A program made the translations under genes and the position numbers. From contig NZ_JAGIOK010000001.1 in assembly GCF_017876655.1 (NCBI RefSeq), forward strand, positions 124,001-188,000: 64,000 nt of DNA, written 5' to 3'. Below are positions 55,406 to 64,000 of the stretch, piece by piece. Each line of letters begins with the position of its first letter. The first letter of the stretch is position 1. This DNA comes from Microbacterium imperiale (GTDB lineage Bacteria > Actinomycetota > Actinomycetes > Actinomycetales > Microbacteriaceae). Under the pieces are notes generated by a model. That model was not told where the DNA came from and made no database searches. It was given only the letters and a program-made list of their open reading frames with translations.

Positions 55406-57010
55406 ATGTGGACACAGACGACGGATCCGCTCGGCTCCCTCGCCCTGTCGGCCCTCGTGGCCGCGATCCCCATCGTCGTCTTCCTCGTCGCCCTGGTGGT
55501 GCTGCGGCTGAGCGGCATCCGTGCCGGTCTCATCGCGCTCGTCGCCCAGATCGCCGTCGCCGTCTTCGCCTTCGGAATGCCGGTCTCGGCGCTCGCGGGG
55601 GCGAGCCTCCTCGGGGCGCTCACCGCCGTCTGGCCGATCGCGTACATCATCGTCATGGCCGTGTGGCTGTACAAGCTCGCCGTCGCGAGCGGCCGCTTCG
55701 ACGTCATCCGGTCGTCCATCGGGGGCATCTCGACCGACCAGCGCCTCCAGGTGCTGCTCATCAGCTTCGCGTTCGGGGCGTTCCTCGAGGGCGCCGCCGG
55801 CTTCGGCGTCCCGATCGCCATCTGCGCCGCGCTTCTGGTGCAGCTCGGCTTCCGACCCGTGAAGGCGGCCATGATCTCGCTCGTGGCCAACGCCGGCGCG
55901 GGGGCGTACGGCGCCATCGGCATCCCGGTGATCGTCGGCGCGCAGGTGAGCGGCATCGACGTCCACGAACTCTCGCGGGCGATGGTGCTCGTGCTGCAGC
56001 CCCTGACCCTGCTGATCCCGTTCCTCCTCGTGGTCATCCTCGACGGGCTCCGCGGGCTGCGTGAGACGTGGCCGGCGACCCTCGTGGTGACCGTCGTATT
56101 CAGCGGCGTGCAGGCCGGGGTGCTGTGGTTCCTCGGCCCGGAGCTGGCCGACCTGAGCTCCGGGCTGGCAGCGATGGTCGCGCTCTTCCTGCTCGGGCGG
56201 GTGTGGCAGCCCAAGCGTGTCTACCGCGAGCCGGGTGCGCCCGAACCCGAGGTGACCCGCACGAGCTTCTCCGAGGTCGTCGCCGCATGGAGCCCGTTCT
56301 ACATCCTCACCGCGGTCATCCTGGTGTGGAGCCTGCCGGCGTTCAAGAACCTGTTCGTCGCCGACGGACCGCTGGCCGCGCTCGCGCCCGCGGTGCCGAT
56401 GCCGGGGCTCACGGGGAGCGTGCAGACGGCGACGGGGACGGTCGTGACCGCTGCCTGGAGCTTCACCCCGATCAACGCGACGGGCACCGCGATCCTGCTG
56501 GCCGTGCTCATCTCGTTCTGGACCACGCCGCAGCTGCGTGCGGCGGACCTGGCGCGGACGTTCCGCACGACCATCGCCGAGCTGTGGCCGGCGCTCGTGC
56601 TGATCACGATCATCCTGGTGCTGGCGAACATCGCCAACCACTCCGGCGGATCCGCGTCCATGGGCACGGCTCTGGCCGCCGTCGGGCCGCTGTTCCCGGT
56701 GCTCGCCCCGATCATCGGCTGGATCGGTGTCTTCCTCACCGGGTCGGTCGTCAACAACAACACGCTCTTCGCGCCGCTGCAGGTCGCGACGGCCGAGCGG
56801 CTCGCCGTCGACCCGGCGCTCCTCGTCGGCGCCAACACGGCGGGCGGGAACGCGGCGAAGGTCATCTCGCCTCAGTCGATCGCGATCGCGGCCGGTGCCG
56901 TGGGGCTCGCCGGCCGCGAATCCGAGATCCTTCGCGCATCGATCTGGTACAGCCTCGGAATGCTCGCGTTCATCTGCCTCTGGTGCGGGCTGCTCGCCGC
57001 ACTCGCCTAA
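55406..57010 (+). CDS. L-lactate permease (LctP/LldP family)
   Basis: The 534-aa protein has about 12-13 helices and the LctP signature features: WTQTTDPLGSLALSALVAAI at the start, FLEGAAGFGVPIAI, a NAGAGAYGAIGIPVIVG stretch and the C-terminal VNNNTLFAPLQ with ANTAGGNAAKVISPQS. It imports lactate (also glycolate) with protons. I take ATG 55406 because GGAG lies 6 nt upstream; the in-frame ATG at 55400 touches that GGAG. No lactate dehydrogenase gene is adjacent. Confidence 0.92.
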   Translation: MWTQTTDPLGSLALSALVAAIPIVVFLVALVVLRLSGIRAGLIALVAQIAVAVFAFGMPVSALAGASLLGALTAVWPIAYIIVMAVWLYKLAVASGRFDVIRSSIGGISTDQRLQVLLISFAFGAFLEGAAGFGVPIAICAALLVQLGFRPVKAAMISLVANAGAGAYGAIGIPVIVGAQVSGIDVHELSRAMVLVLQPLTLLIPFLLVVILDGLRGLRETWPATLVVTVVFSGVQAGVLWFLGPELADLSSGLAAMVALFLLGRVWQPKRVYREPGAPEPEVTRTSFSEVVAAWSPFYILTAVILVWSLPAFKNLFVADGPLAALAPAVPMPGLTGSVQTATGTVVTAAWSFTPINATGTAILLAVLISFWTTPQLRAADLARTFRTTIAELWPALVLITIILVLANIANHSGGSASMGTALAAVGPLFPVLAPIIGWIGVFLTGSVVNNNTLFAPLQVATAERLAVDPALLVGANTAGGNAAKVISPQSIAIAAGAVGLAGRESEILRASIWYSLGMLAFICLWCGLLAALA

Positions 57011-57025
57011 GGCAGCTCAGCCCGA

Positions 57026-57976
57026 TCAGGCGTGCAGGGCCTCGTTCAAGGTCACGCCGACACCGGCGCGGCGCACGGCCTCGATCGCCCCCGTCAGCGA
57101 GTTGCGGCGGAACAGGATGCCGTCGCGGCCCGAGAGCTCGGCCCCCTTGACCGTGGGGCGAGCGCCCGACGCGGTGGCAGGCTCGTCGGCGAGCACGATC
57201 TTCGACCCGGCGGTGACGTAGAGGCCGGCCTCGACGACGCAGTCATCGCCGAGGGAGATGCCGATCCCGGCATTCGCGCCGAGCAGCGTGCGCCGACCGA
57301 TCGAGACGCGGTGGCTGCCGCCGCCGGAGAGGGTTCCCATGATCGAGGCCCCGCCGCCGATGTCGCTGCCGTCGCCGACCACGACGCCCTGCGAGATGCG
57401 CCCCTCGACCATCGACGCTCCGAGGGTGCCGGCGTTGAAGTTGACGAAGCCCTCGTGCATCACGGTCGTGCCCGAGGCGAGATGCGCACCGAGTCGCACG
57501 CGCGACGCGTCGGCGATGCGCACGCCCGAGGGTGTGACGTAGTCGAGCAGGCGCGGGAACTTGTCGAGGCTGTGGACCTGGATGCCGTCCCGCTGCAGCT
57601 GCGCGCGGCGGCGCGTCGCGTCATCCGGATGCATGGGGCCCGCGGTGGTCCAGGCCACGATGGGCAGGTGGCCGAAGATGCCGTCGAGGTTGACGGTGTT
57701 GGGTGCGGCGAGGCGGTGCGACAGCACGTGCAGACGCAGATAGGCGTCGGCCGTCGATGCGGGGGCGGCGTCGAGGTCGATGGTGACGGTGACGGCCTCG
57801 ACCGACACGCCGCGGCGTTCGTCAGCGGATGCCGACGGCGCCCAGGCGACCATCGCGGCGGCGGCGTCGGCCGCGGCCGGGGTTCCGAGCGCGGGCTCGG
57901 GGAACCAGGCGTCGAGTGTCGTTCCATCGCTGCTCGACGTCGCGAGTCCGACGCCCCATGCCCACCGTTCGTTCAT
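57026..57976 (-). CDS. dapD: Tetrahydrodipicolinate N-succinyltransferase
   Basis: The 316-aa enzyme uses succinyl-CoA to succinylate tetrahydrodipicolinate in the DAP pathway. It is the actinobacterial type: an alpha/beta N-terminal domain (1-125) and a left-handed beta helix from isoleucine-patch hexapeptides (about residues 165-265, for example [20 protein letters not shown] and [10 protein letters not shown]). It is divergent from dapE, 44 bp apart, so two successive-branch enzymes share one control region. ATG 57976. Confidence 0.95.
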   Translation of the reverse strand: MNERWAWGVGLATSSSDGTTLDAWFPEPALGTPAAADAAAAMVAWAPSASADERRGVSVEAVTVTIDLDAAPASTADAYLRLHVLSHRLAAPNTVNLDGIFGHLPIVAWTTAGPMHPDDATRRRAQLQRDGIQVHSLDKFPRLLDYVTPSGVRIADASRVRLGAHLASGTTVMHEGFVNFNAGTLGASMVEGRISQGVVVGDGSDIGGGASIMGTLSGGGSHRVSIGRRTLLGANAGIGISLGDDCVVEAGLYVTAGSKIVLADEPATASGARPTVKGAELSGRDGILFRRNSLTGAIEAVRRAGVGVTLNEALHA

Positions 57977-58008
57977 GCCTTCCAGGGTATCGGTGCGGCG
58001 GCCGTCGA

Positions 58009-58014
58009 TAGACT
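58009..58014 (+). promoter_or_regulatory. Candidate -10 hexamer TAGACT of leaderless dapE promoter
   Basis: TAGACT, six bases (CGCGGC), then the ATG of dapE. The spacer contains no ribosome-binding site. Confidence 0.55.
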
Positions 58015-58020
58015 CGCGGC

Positions 58021-59097
58021 ATGCCTGAGCTCGATCTGTCCCTGCCCAGTGTCGATCTGACCCGGGCCGTCTGCGACATCCCGAGCGTCTCGGACGACGA
58101 GACGACTCTCGCCGACGCCATCTTCGCCGCCGTGTCGATGCTGCCGCACCTCGAGGTCGTGCGCGACGGCGATACCATCGTGGCGCGGACGCAGCTCGGC
58201 CGCGCGCAGCGCGTCGTGATCGCCGGACACATCGACACCGTCCCGATCAACGACAACCTGCCGACACGTTCGGTCGTCGAGGACGGTGCGGAGTTCATCT
58301 GGGGCCGCGGAACGGTCGACATGAAGGCGGGCGTGGCGGTACAGCTCAAGCTCGCCGCCGAGCTCGTCGACCCCCGCGTCGACATCACCTGGATGTGGTA
58401 TGACCATGAGGAGGTCGCGGCCGAGCTCAACGGGCTCACCCGGCTCGCCGCGCATCGGCCGGAGCTGTTCGCCGGCGACTTCGCGATCCTGGGCGAGCCG
58501 TCGAACGGGCAGGTCGAGGGCGGCTGCAACGGCAACCTGCGCGCCATCGTCCGTACCCGCGGCGTGCGGGCGCACAGCGCTCGCGCATGGATCGGCGACA
58601 ACGCCATCCACCGGGCGGCGCCGATCCTCGCCCGTCTGGCGGAGCACACGCCCGAGGACGTCGAGGTCGAGGGCCTCGTGTATCGCGAGGGCCTCAACGC
58701 CGTGCGCGTATCGGGCGGCGTCGCCGGCAACGTGATCCCGGATCTGTGCGAGGTGGAGGTCAACTACCGCTTCGCGCCCAGCCGCAGCACCGACGAGGCC
58801 GTCGCCGTCGTCGAGCGCTTCTTCGACGGCTACGAGGTCGAGGTCGTCGATCTCGCCGGCGGGGCGCGCCCCGGACTCGACGCCCCCCTTGCGCGCGAGT
58901 TCGTCGCGGCGGTGGGGGCCGAGCCCCGGCCGAAGTACGGCTGGACCGACGTCGCGCGGTTCTCGGCACTCGGCGTCCCCGCGGTCAACTACGGTCCCGG
59001 CGATCCGTCGCTTGCCCACCACGACGAGGAACGTGTGCCCGTGGCGCAGATCGAGGCGGTCGAGCGCGGTCTGCGAGCGTGGCTGTCGGCTTCGTGA
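58021..59097 (+). CDS. dapE: Succinyl-diaminopimelate desuccinylase
   Basis: The 358-aa M20 metallopeptidase releases L,L-diaminopimelate from its succinyl form. Metal ligands and catalytic residues are visible: H70 and D72 (AGHIDTVP), D100 ([10 protein letters not shown]), a Glu pair in WYDHEE and a late His ([10 protein letters not shown]). The dimerisation lid lies at about 175-285. The ATG at 58021 is at leaderless distance from TAGACT. The next membrane-protein gene starts 10 bp after the stop. Confidence 0.96.
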   Translation: MPELDLSLPSVDLTRAVCDIPSVSDDETTLADAIFAAVSMLPHLEVVRDGDTIVARTQLGRAQRVVIAGHIDTVPINDNLPTRSVVEDGAEFIWGRGTVDMKAGVAVQLKLAAELVDPRVDITWMWYDHEEVAAELNGLTRLAAHRPELFAGDFAILGEPSNGQVEGGCNGNLRAIVRTRGVRAHSARAWIGDNAIHRAAPILARLAEHTPEDVEVEGLVYREGLNAVRVSGGVAGNVIPDLCEVEVNYRFAPSRSTDEAVAVVERFFDGYEVEVVDLAGGARPGLDAPLAREFVAAVGAEPRPKYGWTDVARFSALGVPAVNYGPGDPSLAHHDEERVPVAQIEAVERGLRAWLSAS

Positions 59098-59107
59098 TCG
59101 GCTGGGC

Positions 59108-60310
59108 ATGACGACGCGGCGGCATCCCTGGCTGCGGCTCCCGGTGCCGGCGGCCATCGGACTCGTCTATCTCGCATCACGGGCCCTCACGACGCTGTTC
59201 CTGCTGATCGCCGCCGAGATCAGTGGTCCGGCGTCGCGATTCGGTGCCGACGCGACGCTGGGTTCGCTGACGATGGGCTGGGACGCACAGTGGTACTGGC
59301 TGATCGCCTTCAGCGGGTACCCCGCCGAGCTGCCCCTCGACGCCGCCGGCAACGTGGCCGAGAACGCCTGGGCGTTCATGCCCGTCTACCCGTGGATCGC
59401 CGACGCCCTCGGCGTCGTCGTCGGCGGCTACCCGGTGGCTGCCCCCGTCGTCTCGATCGTCGCCGGCTACCTCGCGTGCGTGGTGCTGTACGCGCTGCTG
59501 CGCGACCGCGTCGGACGCATCGCGGCGATGTGGGCCGTGGTGTTCTTCGCCGCAGGACCGATGGGCGCGCTGTTCCAACTCGGTTACGCCGAGGCGCTGT
59601 TCCTGCTCTGGCTCCTGCTCGCGCTTCGCGCGGTGGAGCGGCGGACGTGGTGGTGGCTGTACCTGTGGGTGCCGCTCATGGCCTTCACCCGCCCCGGCGT
59701 GCTGGCGTTCTCGCTTCTGCTGGCCCTCTATGGGATCTGGCGGTGGCTGCGGCGCCGCCGCGACGCGCTGCCCGCTCGCGACGTCGTGCACATCCTCGCG
59801 AGCGGGCTGCTCGCGGCGGTGTGTGGTTTCGCCTGGCCGGTGATCACCGGCGTGGTCACGGGCGACCCCGGCGCCTATCTGCAGACCGAGCTCGCCTGGC
59901 GTCGTTCATGGATCGGCGACCACGGGGCCTTCGTGCCGTTCGATGGATCTGTGCGTGCCGCGGCGCTCTGGTTCGAGATCTGGGGCCTCCCGGCGTGGCT
60001 CGGACCGGTCGCGCTCACGGCCGTCGTGGTGTGCACCGCGCTCGTGCTGCTGTTCGATCGTCGGGTGCGCCGGCTCGGCGTCCCGCTGCGGCTGTGGTCG
60101 GCGAGCTATCTGCTGTACCTGCTCGCGGTGTTCTTCCCGCAGTCGAGCACCTTCCGCCTGCTCGTGCCGCTGTCACCCCTGTGGGGCGCCATCGCGGTAC
60201 CGCGGTCGACGGTGTGGCGGGTCGCCGTCGCGGTCGCTGGAGCTGCAGCGCAGTGGTGGTGGATCTACAACATGTATGCGCTGGGAAACACCTTCGCCCA
60301 GGTTCCGTGA
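59108..60310 (+). CDS. Polytopic membrane protein, PIG-V/GT-C mannosyltransferase-like
   Basis: The 400-aa protein has about ten helices. An early luminal loop carries acidic residues before a conserved-looking GWDAQWYWLIAFSGYP (about residues 57-72) and FMPVYPWIADALG, then ALFQLGYAEALFLLWLLLAL. The order 'WD..WY..I...GYP - FFPLYP - YTEALF' is the plan of PIG-V-type GT-C glycosyltransferases that use polyprenyl-phosphate sugars. The substrate is unknown. It follows dapE by 10 bp and is probably cotranscribed. Confidence 0.75.
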   Translation: MTTRRHPWLRLPVPAAIGLVYLASRALTTLFLLIAAEISGPASRFGADATLGSLTMGWDAQWYWLIAFSGYPAELPLDAAGNVAENAWAFMPVYPWIADALGVVVGGYPVAAPVVSIVAGYLACVVLYALLRDRVGRIAAMWAVVFFAAGPMGALFQLGYAEALFLLWLLLALRAVERRTWWWLYLWVPLMAFTRPGVLAFSLLLALYGIWRWLRRRRDALPARDVVHILASGLLAAVCGFAWPVITGVVTGDPGAYLQTELAWRRSWIGDHGAFVPFDGSVRAAALWFEIWGLPAWLGPVALTAVVVCTALVLLFDRRVRRLGVPLRLWSASYLLYLLAVFFPQSSTFRLLVPLSPLWGAIAVPRSTVWRVAVAVAGAAAQWWWIYNMYALGNTFAQVP

Positions 60311-60383
60311 GATGCATGTCCACGCTGAGCGTTCCCTGCACGATAAACTCTTCAGGTAGTCCTCATGATGAAAGGGAGCCGTT

Positions 60384-60557
60384 ATGGCAGCCATGAAGCC
60401 GCGAACCGGAGACGGACCGATGGAGGCCGTGAAGGAGGGGCGCCTGATCATCGTGCGTGTCCCCCTCGAAGGCGGAGGGCGACTGGTCGTCTCGGTCAAT
60501 GATGAAGAGGCCAAGGAGCTCCACAGCGTCCTGAGCGGAGTCGTCGGCGCAGCCTGA
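60384..60557 (+). CDS. DUF3117 small conserved actinobacterial protein
   Basis: The 57-aa protein reads MAAMKPRTGDGPMEAVKEG, then RLIIVRVPLEGGGRLVVSV and NDEEAKELHSVL. It is nearly invariant across actinobacteria from memory (Rv1211 in M. tuberculosis) with no known function. ATG 60384 is preceded by AAAGGGAGCC, and a TAAACT about 40 nt upstream is a plausible -10. Its strong conservation, own promoter and a very strong terminator imply a highly expressed core protein. Confidence 0.92.
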   Translation: MAAMKPRTGDGPMEAVKEGRLIIVRVPLEGGGRLVVSVNDEEAKELHSVLSGVVGAA

Positions 60558-60568
60558 CGATCACCTCT

Positions 60569-60604
60569 CGAGAAAAGCCGGCCCCGCGGGGCCGGCTTTT
60601 CTCG
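60569..60604. terminator. Very strong palindromic terminator after DUF3117 gene
   Basis: The 36-bp stretch is a perfect palindrome: CGAGAAAAGCCGGCCCCG followed by its complement. Folding leaves a stem of about 15-16 bp with TTTTCT at its 3' side. It serves the convergent methyltransferase gene too. Confidence 0.92.
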
Positions 60605-60619
60605 TTCTGGGGCCCGGTG

Positions 60620-61255
60620 TCAGGCGCGAGGAACCGTCGTCAGCTGCAGCAGTCCCTCGCCGACGATCGACAGTGCGCCGAGGACGGCGGGGGAGGACTG
60701 CGTCTCGCGGATGAGCGTGCGGTAGGCGCGCGTGACATCGTCCCGACGCACCGGATCGGCCACGGCTCCGCCGGCGAGCACGCGGGGAACGAGGACCATA
60801 CCGCCCGGACGCACGAGTCGCAGGCCGTGCTCGACGTAGTCGATGACGCCGTCCGCGTCGGCGTCGACGAGCACGATGTCGTACGAGGCCTCGTTCATGC
60901 GGGGCAGCACGTCGGCCGCGCGGCCGGTGATGAAGCGGGCACGCGCCGGCGGCACCTTCGCCTCGGCGAAGGACTGACGAGCCACGGCGAGGTGCTCGGG
61001 CTCGATGTCGATGGTCGTGAGGGTCGCGCGGGGCGACCCGTGCAGCAGCCACAGGGCTGACACGCCGCCGCCGGTGCCGATCTCGACGATGTTCAGCGCA
61101 CCCGTCGCCGCGGCGAGGACGGCGCACTGCGCGCCGACGGGCGGGCTCACGGGGGCCGCGCCGATCTCGAGGGCGTGAGCGCGCGCACGAGCGATGTGCT
61201 CCGGTTCCACCGTCGCTTCCATCGCGAATCTGCGGATCGCTTCCTGATCGCCCAT
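60620..61255 (-). CDS. SAM-dependent O-methyltransferase
   Basis: The 211-aa class I methyltransferase has SAM motif I VEIGTGGGVSALWLL (about residues 57-71), an acidic end of the next strand (TIDIEPEH) and YDIVLVDADADG (about 124-135) as in catechol/caffeoyl-CoA O-methyltransferase-like enzymes. The Mtb relative Rv1220c sits at the corresponding place, but the sigE, rseA-like and htrA genes that follow there are absent here. ATG 61255 follows GGAGGAAC. The substrate is unknown. Confidence 0.9.
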   Translation of the reverse strand: MGDQEAIRRFAMEATVEPEHIARARAHALEIGAAPVSPPVGAQCAVLAAATGALNIVEIGTGGGVSALWLLHGSPRATLTTIDIEPEHLAVARQSFAEAKVPPARARFITGRAADVLPRMNEASYDIVLVDADADGVIDYVEHGLRLVRPGGMVLVPRVLAGGAVADPVRRDDVTRAYRTLIRETQSSPAVLGALSIVGEGLLQLTTVPRA

Positions 61256-61314
61256 GTGTTCCTCCTTCCGCCAGCGTACGCGTCGTCGCGGCTTCGGCCG
61301 TCGAGGCGCACGGG

Positions 61315-61320
61315 TAATCT
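61315..61320 (+). promoter_or_regulatory. Candidate -10 hexamer TAATCT of tatB promoter
   Basis: TAATCT lies seven bases before the tatB ATG. The spacer GGAGGGC touches the ATG, so it is too close for a normal ribosome-binding site and a leaderless start is likely. Confidence 0.45.
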
Positions 61321-61327
61321 GGAGGGC

Positions 61328-61723
61328 ATGTTCTTCGGCCTAGACGGGGACAAGCTGATCCTCATCGGGGTCGCAGCTGTCCTTCTCCTCGGACCCGAGC
61401 GGCTTCCTCAGCTCGCCGAGACGCTCGCGCGGTTCACGGTGCGAGCGCGCGAGTGGGTCAACGGCGCGAAAGACCGCGTGAAGGACGAGATGGGTCCCGA
61501 GTTCTCCGAGGTCGAGTGGCGCAAGCTCGATCCCCGGCAGTACGACCCCCGGCGCATCATCCGTGACGCGCTGCTGGAGGACGCCCCCGTGCCGACCGTG
61601 CGCGCGGCCGCTGCCGGGGCGGCCATCACGACGGCATCGGCGGTGGGGATGGATGCCGCGGGCGCCGCGCATCTGCGCTTCGACCGCGAGGCGGTCGTCC
61701 CCTTCGACGACGAGGCGACCTGA
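61328..61723 (+). CDS. tatB: Sec-independent translocase subunit TatB-like
   Basis: The 131-aa protein has one N-terminal helix (about residues 8-21), the GPERLPQLAETLARF hinge and amphipathic helix, and a charged cytoplasmic tail with an Ala-rich end. This is the Tat twin-arginine translocase component that receives folded precursors; length and tail fit TatB better than TatA. It sits between the O-methyltransferase and mrp genes, as in mycobacteria (Rv1224). Its stop abuts the mrp stop with no gap. Confidence 0.9.
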   Translation: MFFGLDGDKLILIGVAAVLLLGPERLPQLAETLARFTVRAREWVNGAKDRVKDEMGPEFSEVEWRKLDPRQYDPRRIIRDALLEDAPVPTVRAAAAGAAITTASAVGMDAAGAAHLRFDREAVVPFDDEAT

Positions 61724-62860
61724 TCAGCGCACGCGCAGCGGTAACGACCGTCCGCTGAGGCCGCGGCCGTCCCGCGCGATGGCGTCCGCGATGCGGCCGA
61801 TGGCCTGTGCCGCGGGATCGTCGGGATGTGCGACGACGACGGGCACTCCGGCGTCGGCGTCACCGCGCAGCGCCGGGCTGAGGGGCACCGATCCCAGCAG
61901 CGGCACGTCGGCGTCGGCCGAGAGGGCCGCGGCGACGGCGGCACCGCCTCCGGCGCCGAAGAGATCGAGCAGCGTTCCGTCGGGGAGCGACATGGCCGCC
62001 ATGTTCTCGATCACGCCGACGACGCGCTGCCCCGTCTGGCGGGCGACCAAGCCGCTGCGCACGGCGACATCCGCGGCGGCGGACTGCGGCGTCGTGACGA
62101 CGACGACGTCGGCGTGGGGGAGCAGCTGCCCGACCGAGATCGCGACGTCTCCCGTGCCGGGAGGCATGTCGATGAGGAGGACGTCGATGTCGCCGAAGTA
62201 GACATCGGTGAGGAACTGCGACACCGTGCGGTGGAGCATCGGGCCGCGCCACGCGACCGCGCCGGGCGCCGACGACCCCCGCGGCAGGAACATGCCGATC
62301 GAGATCGTTCGGACGTCATGCGCGATCGGGGGGAGCATGAGGCCGTCGATGCGCGTGGGTTGCGGCGGCAGCCCGTCGTCGTCGACGAGTCCGAGCAGAC
62401 CGGGGATGGAGAATCCGTGCACGTCGGCGTCGATGAGCCCGACGGCGAGGCCGCGTCGAGCCAGCGCGACGGCGAGATTCGCGGTGAGCGTCGACTTGCC
62501 GACGCCGCCCTTGCCGCTCGTGATCGCGATCACCCGGGTCAGCGAGTCCGGGCCGAACGGGTTCTCGCGCGCTGCGCGGTCGCCGCGCAGTCGCGACGTG
62601 AGCGCCGCGCGCTCCGCCGGGGTCATGACCCCGACGGCGACGTCGACCGACGTGACGCCCGGCACCGACAGGGCGGCCGATCGCACGTCACGCTCGATGC
62701 GATCGGCGGCGGGGCAACCGACGATCGTCAGCGCGATGCCGACGCGGGCGCGACCGTCGGCGAGGTCGATCTCGCGCACCATGTCGAGGTCGCCGAGGGG
62801 CTGCCGCAGCTCGGGGTCGCGCACCGCCGAGACGGCCGCTCGGACCGCCTCGGCCGTCAT
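61724..62860 (-). CDS. mrp: Mrp/NBP35-family iron-sulfur cluster carrier ATPase
   Basis: The 378-aa protein has an N-terminal DUF59/MIP18 domain (1-95) and a deviant P-loop ATPase: SGKGGVGKST (115-124), DADVHGFSIPGLLG, LIDMPPGTGD and VVTTPQ. These proteins carry and insert Fe-S clusters. The CxxC found after 'ENM' in many members is absent (ENMAAMSLPDGTLLDLFG), as I recall for actinobacterial forms. ATG 62860 overlaps the DUF1003 stop by 4 nt. Confidence 0.94.
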   Translation of the reverse strand: MTAEAVRAAVSAVRDPELRQPLGDLDMVREIDLADGRARVGIALTIVGCPAADRIERDVRSAALSVPGVTSVDVAVGVMTPAERAALTSRLRGDRAARENPFGPDSLTRVIAITSGKGGVGKSTLTANLAVALARRGLAVGLIDADVHGFSIPGLLGLVDDDGLPPQPTRIDGLMLPPIAHDVRTISIGMFLPRGSSAPGAVAWRGPMLHRTVSQFLTDVYFGDIDVLLIDMPPGTGDVAISVGQLLPHADVVVVTTPQSAAADVAVRSGLVARQTGQRVVGVIENMAAMSLPDGTLLDLFGAGGGAAVAAALSADADVPLLGSVPLSPALRGDADAGVPVVVAHPDDPAAQAIGRIADAIARDGRGLSGRSLPLRVR

Positions 62861-63384
62861 CGGGCGTCCGGCCGATCGTCGGCGTCGATGCGCTCGAGCG
62901 CGGTCCTGAGCTCGGAGCGCAGGGTCTCTTTCGTGACCAGGCCGTCGGTCAGGTCGGAGATCGCCAGACGCAGGGCGACGACCTCGCGCGCGAGGTACTC
63001 GGTGTCGGCGAGGTTCCGCTCGGCGCGCTGACGATCCTGCTCGATCTGCACCCGGTCGCGGTCGTCCTGCCGGTTCTGCGCCAGCAGGATGAGGGGAGCG
63101 GCGTAGGACGCCTGCAGGGAGAGCACGAGGGTCAGCGCGGTGAACCCGAGGTCGGCCGAGTCGAATTGGAACTGCTCCGGCGCGAGCGTGTTCCAGGCGA
63201 TCCAGAGCAAGCAGAACAGCGAGAGCATCACGAGGAACTGCGGCGTCCCCATCGCCCGGGCGACCCACTCGGTAAAGCGTCCGAAGCGGTCCCGCGAGGG
63301 CTGCGGAGTACGCGTTCCGAGCACGACCGACCGGCGCCCCCGGGGCGCCTCGAGCGAGACCTTCTTGGGTGAGCGCGCCATCAT
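62857..63384 (-). CDS. DUF1003 membrane protein
   Basis: The 175-aa protein has a basic N-terminus (MMARSPKKVSLEAPRG), two membrane helices (about residues 50-68 and 82-103) with an outer loop, and a C-terminal coiled coil (about 105-165, rich in D, R, Q and E). The order fits DUF1003. In M. tuberculosis a similar gene lies between mrp and a CBS-domain protein. ATG 63384 overlaps the upstream stop by 4 nt. The function is unknown. Confidence 0.88.
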   Translation of the reverse strand: MMARSPKKVSLEAPRGRRSVVLGTRTPQPSRDRFGRFTEWVARAMGTPQFLVMLSLFCLLWIAWNTLAPEQFQFDSADLGFTALTLVLSLQASYAAPLILLAQNRQDDRDRVQIEQDRQRAERNLADTEYLAREVVALRLAISDLTDGLVTKETLRSELRTALERIDADDRPDAR

Positions 63385-64000
63385 CGTCTTCCTCGCAGGG
63401 CTGCGGCTTCCTGCGGCTCGACGTCTTGCGAGCGCCAGTCGTCAGGCAGGAGATGATCGAGCACGTCGTCGACGCTGACCACGCCGACGAGACGATGGGC
63501 CTGATCGATCACGGGCACCGAGACGAGGTTGTAGCTGGCGAGCATGCGCACGACCTCGGCGGCCGACGACGAGGCCGCGACCGGCTCGACCGTGTCGTCG
63601 ATGATCGAGCCGAGTCGTTCGTGCGGGGGATAGCGCAGCATCCGCTGGAAGTGGACGGTTCCCAGCAGGCGGCCGGTCGGTGTCTCATAGGGCGGAAGAG
63701 TGACGAAGACCGACGCGGCGAGCGCCGGATGCAGCTCGTGGCGACGGATCAGCGCGAGGGCTTCGGCGACCGTCGCCTCGGCCGACAGCACGATCGGGTC
63801 GCTCGTCATGAGACCACCGGCGGTGTCGGGGCCGTACTCCAGGAGCGCGCGGACGTCCTCGGCCTCCTCGGGCTCCATGAGGTCGAGCAGCTGTTCGACC
63901 CGGCCCTCGGGCAATTGGCCGAGCAGGTCGGCGGCGTCATCGGGCTCCATGGCATCCAGGATGTCGGCTGCGCGCTCGTCGCCGAGTCGCTCGAGGATGT
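63381..64000 (-). CDS. MgtE-N and CBS-domain protein, 5' part beyond the window
   Basis: The gene runs off the right edge; about 206 C-terminal residues are visible. They comprise the end of an MgtE intracellular N domain (RLGDERAADILDAMEPDDAA and LLDLMEPEEAEDVRALLEY, followed by AGGLMT) and two CBS domains (SDPIVLSAEATVAEALALI and EPVAASSSAAEVVRMLASYN, then VPVIDQAHRLVGVVSVDDV). There is no MgtE membrane domain after the CBS pair, so this is a soluble CBS sensor protein rather than a full magnesium channel. It is cotranscribed with the DUF1003 and mrp genes. Confidence 0.9.
   Translation of the reverse strand, partial: ILERLGDERAADILDAMEPDDAADLLGQLPEGRVEQLLDLMEPEEAEDVRALLEYGPDTAGGLMTSDPIVLSAEATVAEALALIRRHELHPALAASVFVTLPPYETPTGRLLGTVHFQRMLRYPPHERLGSIIDDTVEPVAASSSAAEVVRMLASYNLVSVPVIDQAHRLVGVVSVDDVLDHLLPDDWRSQDVEPQEAAALRGRR

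Overview
The window is a continuous stretch of chromosomal backbone from a very high-G+C actinobacterium. The protein types point to Microbacteriaceae, most likely Microbacterium or a close relative: a DUF6264 protein, a DUF222/HNH protein, DUF4245, DUF3117, DUF6113, GTG/TTG starts and dense 1-4 nt gene overlaps. From memory (not searched), much of the gene set follows the order of the Mycobacterium tuberculosis region Rv1085c-Rv1232c: hemolysin III, uppS, phoH2, fum, glpX, DUF4245, xseB/xseA, ispH, ychF, then typA, ferredoxin/dapC, dapD/dapE, DUF3117, O-methyltransferase, tatB, mrp and a CBS/MgtE-type protein. I see no IS element, prophage, CRISPR array, tRNA or rRNA.

Layout. 1-9.7 kb: trhA-like fragment, uppS, phoH2, then a seven-gene minus-strand operon (xseA-xseB-DUF4245-carbonic anhydrase-fumC-sensor kinase-response regulator) divergent from ispH. 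9.7-17.9 kb: fba and glpX (consecutive gluconeogenic steps) transcribed divergently, rmuC, a 20-bp-period degenerate tandem repeat, an HNH/DUF222 gene with a LexA-like box on its start codon, a DEDDh exonuclease and ychF. 18-28 kb is the most variable part: a degenerate SDR, a TPR protein, a decayed response-regulator gene in front of an orphan histidine kinase, Dps, several small uncharacterised proteins including zinc-finger-like ones and a 39-aa CCGGGCC peptide, a degenerate MDR protein, a DJ-1/PfpI protein and an MFS exporter.

28-34 kb: the de novo NAD operon nadA-nadB-nadC-cysteine desulfurase, all overlapping, ending in an overlapping GT2 glycosyltransferase and headed by an NrtR-type Nudix regulator with a candidate operator. 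34-40 kb: a MarP-like periplasmic protease, then a tandem glycine riboswitch controlling gcvT-gcvH-gcvP, a strong terminator and a CPBP membrane protease. 40.7-47.7 kb: an oligopeptide-type ABC importer (lipoprotein, enlarged permease, second permease, fused double ATPase) interrupted by an opposing PH-domain gene. 47.8-64 kb: typA, azlCD, DUF6113, 7Fe ferredoxin, dapC, gltA, PPK2, lactate permease, dapD, dapE, a PIG-V-like membrane protein, DUF3117, O-methyltransferase, tatB, mrp, DUF1003 and an MgtE-N/CBS protein cut by the window edge.

Metabolically the window joins central carbon (fumC, fba, glpX, gltA, lactate uptake), one-carbon metabolism (glycine cleavage), NAD synthesis with its Fe-S supply, and lysine/meso-diaminopimelate synthesis (dapC, dapD, dapE). 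A recurring regulatory theme is a TANNNT -10 hexamer 6-8 nt before the start codon with no leader. I count about ten such leaderless gene starts. Transcription units are often closed by long perfect hairpins with little or no U-tract.
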